From Elephas maximus indicus (lineage: Eukaryota; Chordata; Mammalia; Proboscidea; Elephantidae), in the NCBI RefSeq assembly GCF_024166365.1, contig NC_064824.1, positions 129,261,108 through 129,325,107 of the forward strand: DNA of 64,000 nucleotides, in the 5' to 3' direction. A model generated the notes under the pieces. It saw nothing but the letters and a program-made list of their open reading frames with translations. It ran no database searches and was not told the DNA's origin. The number at the start of each line of letters is the position of its first letter. Positions within the stretch are counted from its first letter, which is position 1. Position numbers and translations under genes: made by a program. This document shows, one piece after another, positions 1 to 10,169 of the stretch.

Positions 1-544
1 AATAAGACAAAGGAATGAACATCTGAAATTTTAGATTTTATCTAATTAGAAAAGGTTCCCTCAATAACTCTGATGTCATATCCTAGAGATGACAGACCAG
101 ATTTGGGAGGCAAGGAGACTTTTCCTAAAAGTCCATGTTAAGGAAGGAAAAGTACCAGGGTATAGGTCAATGCAAGAGGAGTTTTACCCAAAGAATTGTT
201 GCTAAATAAGAACAGCTCAGAAAGAGAGATCATAGTTTACGTGTGTGGATAGAAGGCCTTAGAAACAAAATCAAGGCCAAGAAATGACAACAAGGAAGAC
301 ACAATGAGGTATAAATGTTAATTAAGCATGGAAGTTGGGGGTCAAGTCCATGGGGCGAGAAAGTTTGGAAATTAAATCAGAAAGAGCTGGGCATGAGTCA
401 TTTGGGGCTAGAGGACCCATCGCTCCAATACTTGACCAGTTCTGAGGTAGTGTTTATAACAACCATGTGAGAAAAGAAGACGTTCTCTGTTGCTTCGACT
501 CCAGCGTGCTCTTATTGTTTTCTATATCACTTTGTAAGTACCTC
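1..544. other. Unassigned noncoding sequence
   Basis: No gene, RNA gene or confidently recognised repeat is visible. All frames are closed at short intervals. The stretch leads directly into the palindrome that follows and may include a degenerate extension of its left arm (roughly from 520). Confidence 0.5.
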
Positions 545-743
545 TTTTATGCAAGTAATGCACACCTTGTACATTGGTTTGCCAACCGCTCCCTCACCCA
601 TGAGGTATTTTCGTAAGTGCACTATGCTAATGTTTTTACAGCAACATGTAAAAAATTTAGCATAGCAGCGCCTATGAAAATACCTCGAGGGAGAAGGGAG
701 CAGTTGGCAAACAAATGTAGAAGCTGAGCATTATCTGCATAAA
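545..743. repeat. Long fold-back palindrome (~199 bp)
   Basis: The left arm (545-639) and the reverse complement of the right arm (648-743) align over about 95 nt. Shared blocks include TTTGCCAAC, GCTCCCT, GAGGTATTTTC and ACTATGCTAA against GCTATGCTAA. The apparent loop is 640-647. Similarity may fade outward to about 520 and 770. The shape suggests a palindromic MITE-like DNA transposon or a fold-back duplication; I cannot name a family. Transcribed on either strand it would form a long, imperfectly paired hairpin. Confidence 0.8.
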
Positions 744-800
744 AATATGGTATGTATATAATCAACAAACTGAATGAATTATCTCTACCAAGAGAATACC

Positions 801-963
801 AAAAAAAAAAAAAACTCATTGCCCTTGGGTAGATTCCGACTCATAGCGACCCTATAGGACTGTGTAGAACTGTTCCATAGGGTTTCCAAGGAAAAGCTGG
901 TGGATTCAAACTGCCAACTTTTTGGTTAGCAGCCAAGCTCCTAGCCACTGAGCCACCAGGGCC
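801..963 (-). mobile_element. AfroSINE, short form
   Basis: The element is reversed: an A-rich tail complement, then the RTE-like tail (TTCCGACTCATAGCGACC), then the tRNA-like head ending CCACCAGGGCCC. It lacks the central segment found in the ~205-bp form. A perfect 8-bp target duplication, ACCAAGAG, lies at 787-794 and 966-973. Confidence 0.88.
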
Positions 964-977
964 CAACCAAGAGGATT

Positions 978-1224
978 GTTGTTGTTGTTAGGTGTGGTCG
1001 AGTCAGTTCCAACTCATAGCGACCCTATGCACAACAGAGCAAAACACTGCCCAGTCCCGCGCCATCCTTACAATTGTTGTTATGCTTGAGGTCATTGTTG
1101 CAGCCACTGTGGCAATCCGCCTCGTTGAGGGTTTTCCTCTTTTCCGCTGACCCTGTACTCTGCCAAGCATGATGTCCTTCTCCAGGGACTGATCCCTCCT
1201 GACGACATGTCCAAAGTATGTAAG
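978..1224 (-). mobile_element. RTE-type LINE, 3' end fragment
   Basis: It starts with (TTG)n, the complement of the (AAC)n tail. It continues through the same 3' noncoding region seen at the ends of the RTE copies near 26.0 and 42.8 kb, including the CATGATGTCCTTCTCCAG block. It is 5' truncated. The short open frame over it belongs to the transposon. Confidence 0.85.
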
Positions 1225-1328
1225 AGGATACACTATATAAATATACAATATATACAGTGTTCAACTGAAGCAGAAACCATGAGGAAATGTAGTGTAAGAT
1301 GTTTTTTGGAGGTCTCTGATAACATTTA

Positions 1329-1540
1329 AGGAGTCCAGATGACACAGAAGTTAACAGCCTGGTGGCTAGCTGAAAGGTCTCAGAAGTTTGAACCTCCCAG
1401 CTGCTCAGCAAGAGAAAGATGTGGCAGTCTGCTTCCATAAAGATCTATGGTCTTGGAAACCCTATGGGTCAGTTCTACTCTGTCCTACAGGGTTGCTATG
1501 ATCTGGAATCGACTTGATACCAGTGGGTTTGGTTTTGGTT
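1329..1540 (+). mobile_element. AfroSINE, long form
   Basis: Divergent tRNA-like head, central GTCTGCTTCCATAAAGATC block and RTE-like tail ending in GTTTGGTTTTGG. A perfect 10-bp target duplication, ATAACATTTA, flanks it at 1319-1328 and 1542-1551. Confidence 0.88.
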
Positions 1541-1551
1541 AATAACATTTA

Positions 1552-4107
1552 TCAAACTCTTTAGTTGAATTAGAAGAAACATCTTCCACCTTAGTGGAAG
1601 AGTTCCCGATTTTGGTGGGATTTGTAAATAGTAATTATACTTAGGCTTTCTAGTCAAGATAAATCTGGTTTGGGTGTTGCCTAAACAAAGCAGGTCGCCC
1701 TCTGTATTGATGGTAACTCTTTGAATTTCAAATAATGGAACCGCAACTCAAACAAGCTCTTGTGTAAAAGAGAATCCCCTGTTTCCAGAAGGTCTACAAG
1801 TATCACTAGCTTCTGGCCTGGTGGAGAGAGGATCTAAATAATGTCATTAGAACTCTGTCTCTTGATCTTACTTTGCTTCATTCTTGAACCTGTGTCTCTC
1901 CAAGATGACCTCTGGGAACTGAGAACCACATCTTCTCAGCTTAGCAACTCCACTGTAACACAGTTAGCTCCAACTGCACAATTCTAGGGGATGCAGGGAT
2001 TGGTTCAAATGGGCCCATATGCCCATCTCTGAACCAGTCACTGTGGCCACGGGGCAGGGGGACTGTGCGTCATGTGGTCAGGAGAGGGCAGGCCACTGTG
2101 ACGGGTGGCCCCAGCAGGTTCACTCACAATGGGCAAGGCTAACACCAAAAGGAAAACAAAGGGCTTTTCTCAGAAGGGTACTAGAAAAGCCTGCTGGGCA
2201 TTGAGAGGCCAGAGCTACCACAGTCCTACATACTCTCTGTGTCTTGGTCTTTGCCCCATGACTTCCTGTAAGAGAATTAAAATCTGTTCAGTTCCCCCCC
2301 TCCCCTGCCTCCTTAAATATAAAATCATGGTAATTCACATACACACATATCAGAATAATACAAAAAAAATCGCCTACTAGATATTTATGAGTTCTGCAAC
2401 TTTAATATAACAGAACATTGAGTAATCATGGTGAACCAGATCAGGAACACTACTGTGATGAAAGTCTTTACTAACCACAAGTGAAGTTTCACCTAATTAG
2501 ATGGTAATCACACATAGCTAGCACACAGTGTTTGCACATAAAGAAAAAGGCACAATAAATATTTGATCTGAGGACTGATAGCCCTGGCTGGGTTCTCCTT
2601 TTAGACACAGAAGCCTTCAAAGAAAGGCCTTTTTTTTTTTTAACCTAAACATGTCAGTATGTGCTTTGTGTCTTTATGATTAGCTTTGAAGAATTTAAAA
2701 AAAAAAAAAAAAAGCCTCCAAATCAGACCATAGAGGCAGAAATGTGTTCCAGCGTGCCTAAGTGTCTTTCAAGGAATTCTCCATTAAAATTCTGCTTTCC
2801 ACACTAACAAGTGGGAAGAGCTGCTGGGCCGTAACAGTATTCGTTTCATTGACAGATTTTATTGCTGTCTGTTATCCGGCTGAGGATTTCATTTGCAGTT
2901 TATCACAGAGCAATTAAAGACATTGCTCCTTAGATACATAGCTAGATGGTTTACTTGAAAGTCACTTTGCTCATTAGAAATCATTACATTAATACACCTA
3001 ACTCTTGGAAACTATCCTACTCAGCCAAACACTAATTTTCTACCAACTTCACCCTCACATCTTTGAGAAGCTTTCCTCCATCAAAAATATCATTGGACAG
3101 GAAGGCCTACAGAATACTTCTTATATAACACGCTCACCTAAAAACCTAGTAATGAATAATAGTTACATTACTTTCATTAAAAAAAGGACTGTTTACTTAT
3201 ACGCAAGTGAATCACACATATAAAAATATGTCACAAAACAGTTGCAAAAACAAGCTCCCAAAAACCCTTACCTTAAAGGGGAAAATGAAGCCCCTAGAAA
3301 TGTAAAATTCAAGAGGATTTACACTAATAAAATTATTAAAATTTGTTATATTTTAATAACTTTAATTAAAATATACTAAAATGTAATAAATATATTTTAC
3401 TTACCACCCCACTAAAAAAGCAAAGCTTCTCTTTGGCAAGGACTATTCCAATATAATTCTCCCCAAATAACATTGGCCCTAAGCCCAAAAGAAAGCAAGA
3501 AGCAGATTGCAGTCTGTTTGTGGGGCTGTCTGAACTGCCATTGCTGTAATGCCCTGTGCCCCCAGGGACGCCTGACCTTGCTTATCTGAGCGTGAGTGCC
3601 TTGCTGAGTTCAGTCTGGACCTCCCGGTATCTACACGGGCTGGCTCACAATGTAAGCAGGGCCTCTCCATGCAGGTGGCCTGGCTTGCATATGCACCACC
3701 TTTCCAGTCCTGTGACAAATGCTTGGTATTATCAGGGTGTTACACACCCAAGTCCATAGAGACATGAGGGAAGTCAGCTGGTCTTAGGTCACAGGAGAAG
3801 TAAGCACATATACCCTGGACTCTTTTATTTCAGCATGTCTCTATGGCTGTTCTACTTTCTATTAGTGAAGATCAGATGGGAGTAGAAGAATAGTGATTGC
3901 AACGTCCTGTTTGGGGAAGAAGGAAGAATTTTACAGTGGATCAAATATATCTAGTTCCCATACCATATGTATTCACATTTGGGTACATAATCTTACCAAA
4001 AAATTAAATTAAATTAAAAAATAGTTGCAAACGATGCCACTTAAAAGCTATGCCTCATAAATGAAAGATACATGGTCAAGATTTTAAGGGTAGGGTAGGG
4101 TCTGTGT
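1552..4107. other. Repeat-poor noncoding stretch
   Basis: No SINE or RTE copy is recognised for about 2.5 kb. The block around 2740-3010, with TTTGCAGTTTATCACAG and CAATTAAAGACATTGCTC, has the look of conserved noncoding DNA, but this is only an impression. The 91-codon frame at 2105-2380 matches no family I recognise and has no splice or promoter context. Confidence 0.4.
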
Positions 4108-4203
4108 CTCTTCAAGGGTAGGGACAGTGTCCTGCCTACAATTCTATCTCCAGTGCTGGGACATGCCTGGAACATAAATATTTGTCCTATGAATAATTAA
4201 ACA
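4108..4203 (+). mobile_element. LINE-2 3' end fragment
   Basis: It resembles the L2 terminus: an 'AAGGGTAGGGACAGTGTC' block, then 'CAGTGCTGGGACATGCCTGG', then 'CATAAATATTTGTCCTATGAA'. It is ancient and diverged. Confidence 0.55.
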
Positions 4204-4853
4204 ATAGTTCTCGGAAGTATCTGATTCATAACAGAAGCTTGGCTAATGTTTATCTCCTTTGAGCCTCTTCCTCCTACTGTTGTGATCTTTTGGAGAAGGA
4301 AGTTCTAATCTGTGTCTCCCAGAGTGAAAGAAGCCTGTGTGGAGACTTGATGTGAGCACAGCACCATCAGATTCAGAATAGGCCTTGTGAGGTTTGGCGA
4401 AGGAAATGGCTTTTGGGCTGGACTGCATGTTTCAGCCGTCAATGATGGAAAGGAAAGATATCTCAGGAGGGGAAGAGTACCAAAATCACACGGGCAAAGA
4501 GCTGTATGATGTGACCAGAACGTAAACCACAGGGGAAAACCTGTTGGAGAAGAGGCTAAGAAATAGGGCCAAATCCTGGAGGCTCTCAAAAGCCAAACTA
4601 ATTATTCTTGTGTGGTTTGCTCCCCCAAGTTAGCTCAGATGTCAGATTGGATGCGTTCATGAGATGACTTACCACAGTGCCAGGAAGTAATACTATAATA
4701 CGATCCATCCCCGTTTCAGCTGTTTCCGTCTCACTGGGCACAGGGCTTCACAACCTGGGGAGACTGTGCTCAGCTGGTGGCCATTAGGAGCCGTGTGCCT
4801 GCTGGTAATCCTTTCAGAGGCTTCTATTTAATCAGTTACCAACAATCATGAAT

Positions 4854-4940
4854 ATGGCACAGGACCAGGCAACGTTTCATTCTGGTGTGCATGAGACCAC
4901 CATGAGTCGGAGCTGACTTGAAGGCAACTAACAGCAACTT
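4854..4940 (+). mobile_element. RTE-type 3' tail fragment
   Basis: An 87-bp piece of the RTE terminus, 'GGCACAGGACCAGGCAACG' through 'AGTCGGAGCTGACTTGAAGG', ending in an AACAGCAAC tail. It is strongly 5' truncated. Confidence 0.8.
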
Positions 4941-5151
4941 AATCCATCTCCACCTTAGGTTTCTCCTAAGAGAATTAAACATTGAGTTTTACATGTTTGA
5001 GAGCTGAGATAATTAGACTTATAAGGACACAGCATAGAGGCTCAAGAAATGCCATGGATGCATTGATTCTTCAAAACAGATGATCTGAGACCTTGAAGCG
5101 TATTTTTTCAAAAGTCATTGCTTTGGAAAAAGGAAGTCCAAATCATAAATT

Positions 5152-5338
5152 AAGGACCTTGCACAGCCTTGCATGAAAGGTTGGCAGTTCGAACACTTCC
5201 AGCAGCTCCTCAGAAGAAAGACCTGGCAATCTGCTCCCATAAAGACTACAGCCAAGAAAACCCTATGAGGCAGCTCTACTCTATCACATGGGGTTGCTAT
5301 GGGTTGAAAACAACCCAACGGCACCCAACAGCAACAGA
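5152..5338 (+). mobile_element. AfroSINE, long form, worn head
   Basis: The element retains GGTTGGCAGTTCGAAC (box B region), the AGAAAGACCTGGCAATCTGC centre and a tail ending in CACCCAACAGCAACAG. The box A part is degraded. Confidence 0.82.
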
Positions 5339-5509
5339 CTGGTAGGTTGAAGTTATTTTGTTATTATTTTTTTTTCTTTCTATCCTATCTTCCCTTAATC
5401 ACAAATTAAACTATGTAAAAGTGTCAAAAGTATATTTTTGTTTTCTGTATTCATGCCCTGCCTTGTTTCCAAGGTATTTTTAGAAATTATTAAAAGGTGT
5501 ATTTTTTAA

Positions 5510-6130
5510 TAGGTTACAAGCAGCCATCTAAGACACAACTATTAGTCTCTATTCATCTGGAGCAAAAGAAAAGGAAACCCAAGAATCAGAGAGGTAACTG
5601 GACTACAGGACTAACTGTCTCCATGAACCACGGCCTCCTACACCTTGAGACCATATGAACTAGATGGTGCCCGGCTACCACTACTGAACATTCTGATCAG
5701 GAATACCATAGATGGGCCTTGATAGAAAGGGAGAAAAATGTGGAACAGAACATCAAATGCTTGAAGAATCCAGACTTACTGGCCCTGTTGAGGCTGGAGG
5801 AGTCCCTGAGACTATTGCCCTGAGTTACTCTCCAAACCTTGAAACGATACTCTCTCTGGCCGTCACCTTTGTACTAAGTAACAGTTTAGCTCAAAAAGTA
5901 AATATTGCATCCTTTAAAAAAAAAATAATCTATATAAGCTCAAGTGGACAACAGCTATTTTAAAGCATAGACAAGAAGGATAGAGGACAGGGAGTTTAAG
6001 TCCATCGCAGCGAAACAACTAGTACAGAAATAATAATGTTGACACAATGTGAAGAATGTAACCAAACTCAATGATCATTATGTTGAATTAAAGTAGGTTT
6101 CATTGTGTATATTTTCACCAAAAAGAAAAC
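5510..6130 (+). mobile_element. L1 3' UTR fragment
   Basis: It is collinear with the afrotherian-type L1 3' UTR at 20.55-21.61 kb; both share 'GAACTAGATGGTGCC' followed by CCCTGAGACTATTG-like blocks. It ends with the common L1 terminus 'TGTGTATATTTTCACC'. No ORF2 sequence is present. Confidence 0.7.
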
Positions 6131-6151
6131 AGAAGATTTTAAAAAGCATGC

Positions 6152-6664
6152 TGTCATGGATTGAATTGTGTCCCCCCAAAACATGTGTTAAATTGGTTAG
6201 GCCATGATTCCCAGCATTGTGTGGTTGTCCTCCATCTTGTGATTGAAATTTTATGTTAAGAGGATGAGGGTGGGATTGTAACACCCTTACTCAGGTCATC
6301 TCCCTGATTCAAGGTAAAGGGAGCTTCCCTGGGGTACGGCCTGCACCACCTTTTATCTCTCAAGAGATAAAAAGGAAAGGGAAGCAAGAAAGAGTTGGGG
6401 ACCTCATACCACCAAGAAAGCAGCACCAGAACCAGAGTGCGTCCTTTGGACACAGGGCCCCTATGCCTGAGAAGCTCCTTGACCAGGAGGAGATTGAGGA
6501 CAAGGACCTTCCTCCAGAGCCGACAGAAAGAAAAAGTCTTCCTCTGGAGCCGATGCCCTGAATTTGGGCCTGTAACCTACCGGACTGTGAGAGAATATAT
6601 TTCTCTTTGTTAAAGCCATCCACTTGTGGTATTTCTGTTATAGCAGCACTAGGTGACTAAGGCA
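6152..6664 (+). mobile_element. Solo LTR, MaLR (MLT1/MST-like)
   Basis: It begins TGTCATGGATTGAATTGTG and ends GGTGACTAAGGCA, the layout of mammalian-apparent LTR retrotransposon LTRs. Flanking 5-mers CATGC (6147-6151) and TATGC (6665-6669) fit a 5-bp target duplication with one mismatch. No internal region adjoins it, so it is probably a recombined solo LTR. Close relatives lie at 28.8-29.3 kb and in the fold-back at 8.7-9.0 kb. Confidence 0.82.
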
Positions 6665-6704
6665 TATGCTTTTTAAGACATCATACTACAATATTACTAA
6701 TGAT

Positions 6705-6910
6705 ACCAAACTTGTTGCTACAGAGTCAATTCCGGCTCATGGCAACCCCATGTGTTACATATTAGAACTGAGCTTCATGGGATTTTCTTGGCTATAACCT
6801 TTATGGAAGCAAATTGCCAGGCCTTTCTTACACAGTGCTGTTGGATGGGTTCAATCTGCCAACCTTTTAGTTCATAACCAAGCACAAGCTGTTTACACCA
6901 CTCAGGGACC
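6705..6910 (-). mobile_element. AfroSINE, long form
   Basis: Reversed tail (GTCAATTCCGGCTCATGGCAACC), central TTTATGGAAGCAAATTGCC block, and head ending ACCACTCAGGGACC. Confidence 0.85.
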
Positions 6911-7360
6911 TTATTTGCTAGTGAATGAATAGTCTGTGGCTTACAATTTGCCAAGCATCTTGCCCTAGACTTCCCACACGGAGACTGACTTTCAGCACAG
7001 GAACAATTACAATACAGGAGTCTCTCTCCCAGGGAAACGGGTAAGAAACCACAGCCACAAACAACGAGGGATGCTTCGCCCTAATTTATTTAAAAAAATT
7101 AGATATTCTTCCTCCAGATACCACCATTTTTATATTTGAACTACATGTTTATGTAAGGAAAATTCTTCCCACCAAACTCCAAGCTTGTGTTTCACCTTAC
7201 AGATGACCCACCTCCTTAATGAAGTCTTGGTGAGGATCAGAATCAGGTTTACCCTAAGTGTCCACGGCCAGAGTTCAAGATTTCTTTCCCGTTAGCATAA
7301 GTCCTCATAGTCCAGTGAGAAAATTGTTAAAAAAAAAAGAAAGAAAGAGATTGATGATTC

Positions 7361-7565
7361 AGTGGTGACCTTAATTGGCAAAGTTAATTAAGAAGTTCCT
7401 AACCAAAGGGTTCACAGTGCCAACGCACCCAAAGTTGCCTCAGAAGAAAGGCCTGGCAGTCTGCTTCTGAAAGGTCATACCCTTGAAAACCTACAGAGCA
7501 CACTTCTACTCTGCCACACACGGGCTCACCATGAGCTGGAATCGACTTGACAGCAACTGGGTTAG
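7361..7565 (+). mobile_element. AfroSINE, long form
   Basis: The centre TCAGAAGAAAGGCCTGGCAG and the tail CACCATGAGCTGGAATCGAC are clear. The head is diverged. Confidence 0.8.
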
Positions 7566-8174
7566 TCTTACAGTCTTCGCTTAACATCGTACTGGTCTTC
7601 CCCCAGCCTCTTTTTTTGGAATTTCTTTTTTTTTTTTTTAATTTAAGTATTAGCCCAAATATTTTCTCCTAAGATTTGTTCGTCCTTTTTTTTCAATCAT
7701 ATTATAAAATCAAATCTACTTTGTTCATTTTATAACTATTTTGCAGGTCTTTAGAATTTGATCATCTCTCTCCCAAAACCCTGCTTTGGAGGAAAAAAAA
7801 ATGTAAATATGTTTTCTTCCCTATCTCTGCCACATATCAACACTGAGTACCTGGCCACTGCCAAGTACGCCTTTCTGTTGGTGGAACATGTAACTCGACC
7901 AGGCTGGAATAAGCCTTGTGTTGGCACAGCGCCGTGAGGGGGACTGTTCATCTGATTTACCTCTTGGGAGGGGTGACTGTTCATCCGGTCTACCTCTTCA
8001 GAGGCTCCAAATCTCCGACCTTATCAGTTGATTCTACCAGGTGCAGATAAGTATATAGAAAAATCTGAACAGGGTCTTTAACTCAAGATTTTATAGTCAA
8101 TTGAAAATGATGAAACACAAATTATGAAATAAAAAATACTAGAGACAGATGGCTAATTAGTGTAAGCATGTCTG

Positions 8175-8203
8175 CGCACACACACACACACACACACACA
8201 CAA
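8175..8203. repeat. (CA)n microsatellite
   Basis: An almost pure CA run of about 14 units. Confidence 0.95.
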
Positions 8204-8522
8204 GCAACAGGACCACAACTACTACCACCACACCCAGAAAACAAGCTATAGATACTGCGCTCTAAAGTTCTGGTATTTGCTTCTAAGCCTTTCTTACTAA
8301 GGAATTGGTGAGCATTCTTAGCCAGGTGGAGCTAAGGGTACATCCCTTCCTGTTATCATGTGCCAGTTCTGCCACCTGAAGACCCTGTTGTAGGGGCTCT
8401 AGATTTGCTTGCACCAGTGAGCTGTTTCCTTCTATCAGGGTGTCTAATGCCAGCTGCAAAGGAGTCTCAGTCTGCAACTGCTTTAAGTGAAGATTTTAAA
8501 TACATGGTCTTTATCAACCGTA

Positions 8523-8727
8523 TGGAGTCCCTGGGTAATGAACATTAACATGCTCCCTGCTAACTGAAAAGTTAGCAGTGCAAGTCTACCCAGAGGTGCC
8601 TCAGAAGAAAGGGCTGGTGATCTGTTTCTGAAAGATCACAGCCATTGAAAACCCTGTGGAGTACAGCTCTACTCTGACACAAATCGGGTCACCATGAGTC
8701 AGAGTCAACTTGGATGGCAATTGATTT
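8523..8727 (+). mobile_element. AfroSINE, long form
   Basis: Starts GGAGTCCCTGGGT, contains CAGAAGAAAGGGCTGGTGATC and GAAAACCCTGTGGAGTAC, and ends CACCATGAGTCAGAGTCAAC. Confidence 0.85.
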
Positions 8728-8736
8728 ATCAGACAT

Positions 8737-9034
8737 TGTCTTAATCATCTAGTGCTGCTATAACAGAAATATCACAAGTGGATGGCTTTAACAAAGAGAA
8801 GTTTATTCTCTCACAGTCCAGTAAGTTAGAAGTCCAAATTCAGGGCACCAGCTCCAAGGGAAGACTTTCCCTCTTAGTCTGAGCAAGCACAAACTGTGGG
8901 AGTTGCGGGGAGGAATGCTGGGAGACAAGGATCTTCCCCTAAAGCTGTTGCGCTGAATTTGAACTTCTAGCCACCTAAATTGTGAGAAAATAAATTTCCG
9001 TTCTTTAAAGTCACCTACTGGTAGTATTTCTGTC
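8737..9034. mobile_element. MaLR LTR fold-back (two 3' ends head to head)
   Basis: Positions 8737-8870 match the 3' half of the LTR at 6152-6664 on the minus strand (TCTAGTGCTGCTATAACAG, then CACAAGTGGATGGCTTTAAC). Positions 8920-9034 match the same LTR end on the plus strand (ACAAGGATCTTCC, then GTGAGAAAATAAATTTC and GGTAGTATTTCTGTCA). The two halves form an imperfect inverted repeat with arms of about 100 bp. Confidence 0.75.
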
Positions 9035-9198
9035 AAACAAAAAAATCAAACCTGTTGCTGTTGAGTAGATTCTGACTCACAGAGACCCTTTAGGACAGAG
9101 TAGAACTGCCCCATAGAGTTTCCAAAGAAGGCCCGGTGGATTCGAACTGCTGACCTTTTGGTTAGCAGCTGTAGTTCTTAACCACTATACCACCAGGG
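9035..9198 (-). mobile_element. AfroSINE, short form
   Basis: Directly abuts the LTR fold-back. It carries the tail complement GTAGATTCTGACTCACAG, then GTGGATTCGAACTGCTGACC and a head ending CCACCAGGG. Confidence 0.87.
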
Positions 9199-9377
9199 TA
9201 AGACAGTAAGTTAGAGTCAATCCAGGTTATTCCTGTAACAGCGGCAACTTCACTCACCCTTTCTTTTGTGGAAGAGAAATACGAACTTCTGCACTGGCAA
9301 TAAAACAAAAGCCTATTTTATCTATGCTACACACTCTTAATATTTGTGACGATAAGAATCTTTATCGTAATTAGTAT

Positions 9378-9410
9378 CCCCCCCTGCCCCCCGCCCCCCG
9401 CTTCCCTCCC
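9378..9410 (-). other. C-tract array (quadruplex / i-motif candidate)
   Basis: Five C-runs separated by 1-3 nt (7, 6, 6, 3 and 3 C). The minus strand therefore carries closely spaced G-runs compatible with a short-loop G-quadruplex, and the plus strand could form an i-motif. The motif is visible; folding is inferred. Confidence 0.65.
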
Positions 9411-9994
9411 ATTTTGGTGTTTCAGTAAAATCTAAGTGCATCCATGCAAACGTGAAATGATCATAGCCATACGATGGGGGAAGTGGGGAGGTTTAAATGT
9501 GCGTGCTGTTATTGATCAGTTTTGCAATCACCCTGGATAACATAAACCTAGAAATGTCCATTCTAAGTATGACCATAAGAAATTGCCACTATTGGACTAT
9601 TTCTGACCCACAAAAACAGTAACTTCTCGTGGTTCGACACAATATTATTCATATTGCATTGAAACAACTTGGGGGATAGAGTGACAAAGATCATCCATCC
9701 TACCTGCCTGATGGATCTGCAGGTGGGGTCAGGAGGCAGTCCATAATGTTTTTTGTTTTGTTTGGCACAACTTTAAGCAAGAGGACCCCAACAATATCCA
9801 GTGCTATGAGTATTTCCTTTTATCTTAACTCAAATTTGGGTATATACATCTGAGAATACCGATGGAATTTCTTCCTCAGCTCTGGACTCTTCCTGGTTAC
9901 AAAAAAGTGAAACAACAGACATTTAAGAATGGTTGGTCTAAGTCCTCAAGGAATGGAAAACTATTACTTTAAAGTTTCTAATGGCATGTCACAG

Positions 9995-10169
9995 ACCTCT
10001 GGGGACACAGTGGTGAACCATTTGGCTACTACTAGCAGCTCCATGGGAGAAAGACCTGGCAGTCTGCTCCCGTAAAAGATTGCAACCTAGAAAATCCTGT
10101 GGAGCAGTTCTATTCTGACGTTGTCACTATGAGTAGAACTCAACTCTGCGGCACTTAACAACAACAACC
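9995..10169 (+). mobile_element. AfroSINE
   Basis: Diverged head (GGGGACACAGTGGTGAACC), clear centre (AGAAAGACCTGGCAGTCTGC) and tail ending CACTTAACAACAACAACC. Confidence 0.82.

Noticed and set aside
2132..2200. Lys/Thr-rich start of a frame (MGKANTKRKTKGFSQKGTRK) resembling a ribosomal-protein-like processed pseudogene
   Set aside because: The similarity is only compositional; I could not match it to a specific family, and it stops resembling anything after ~25 codons.
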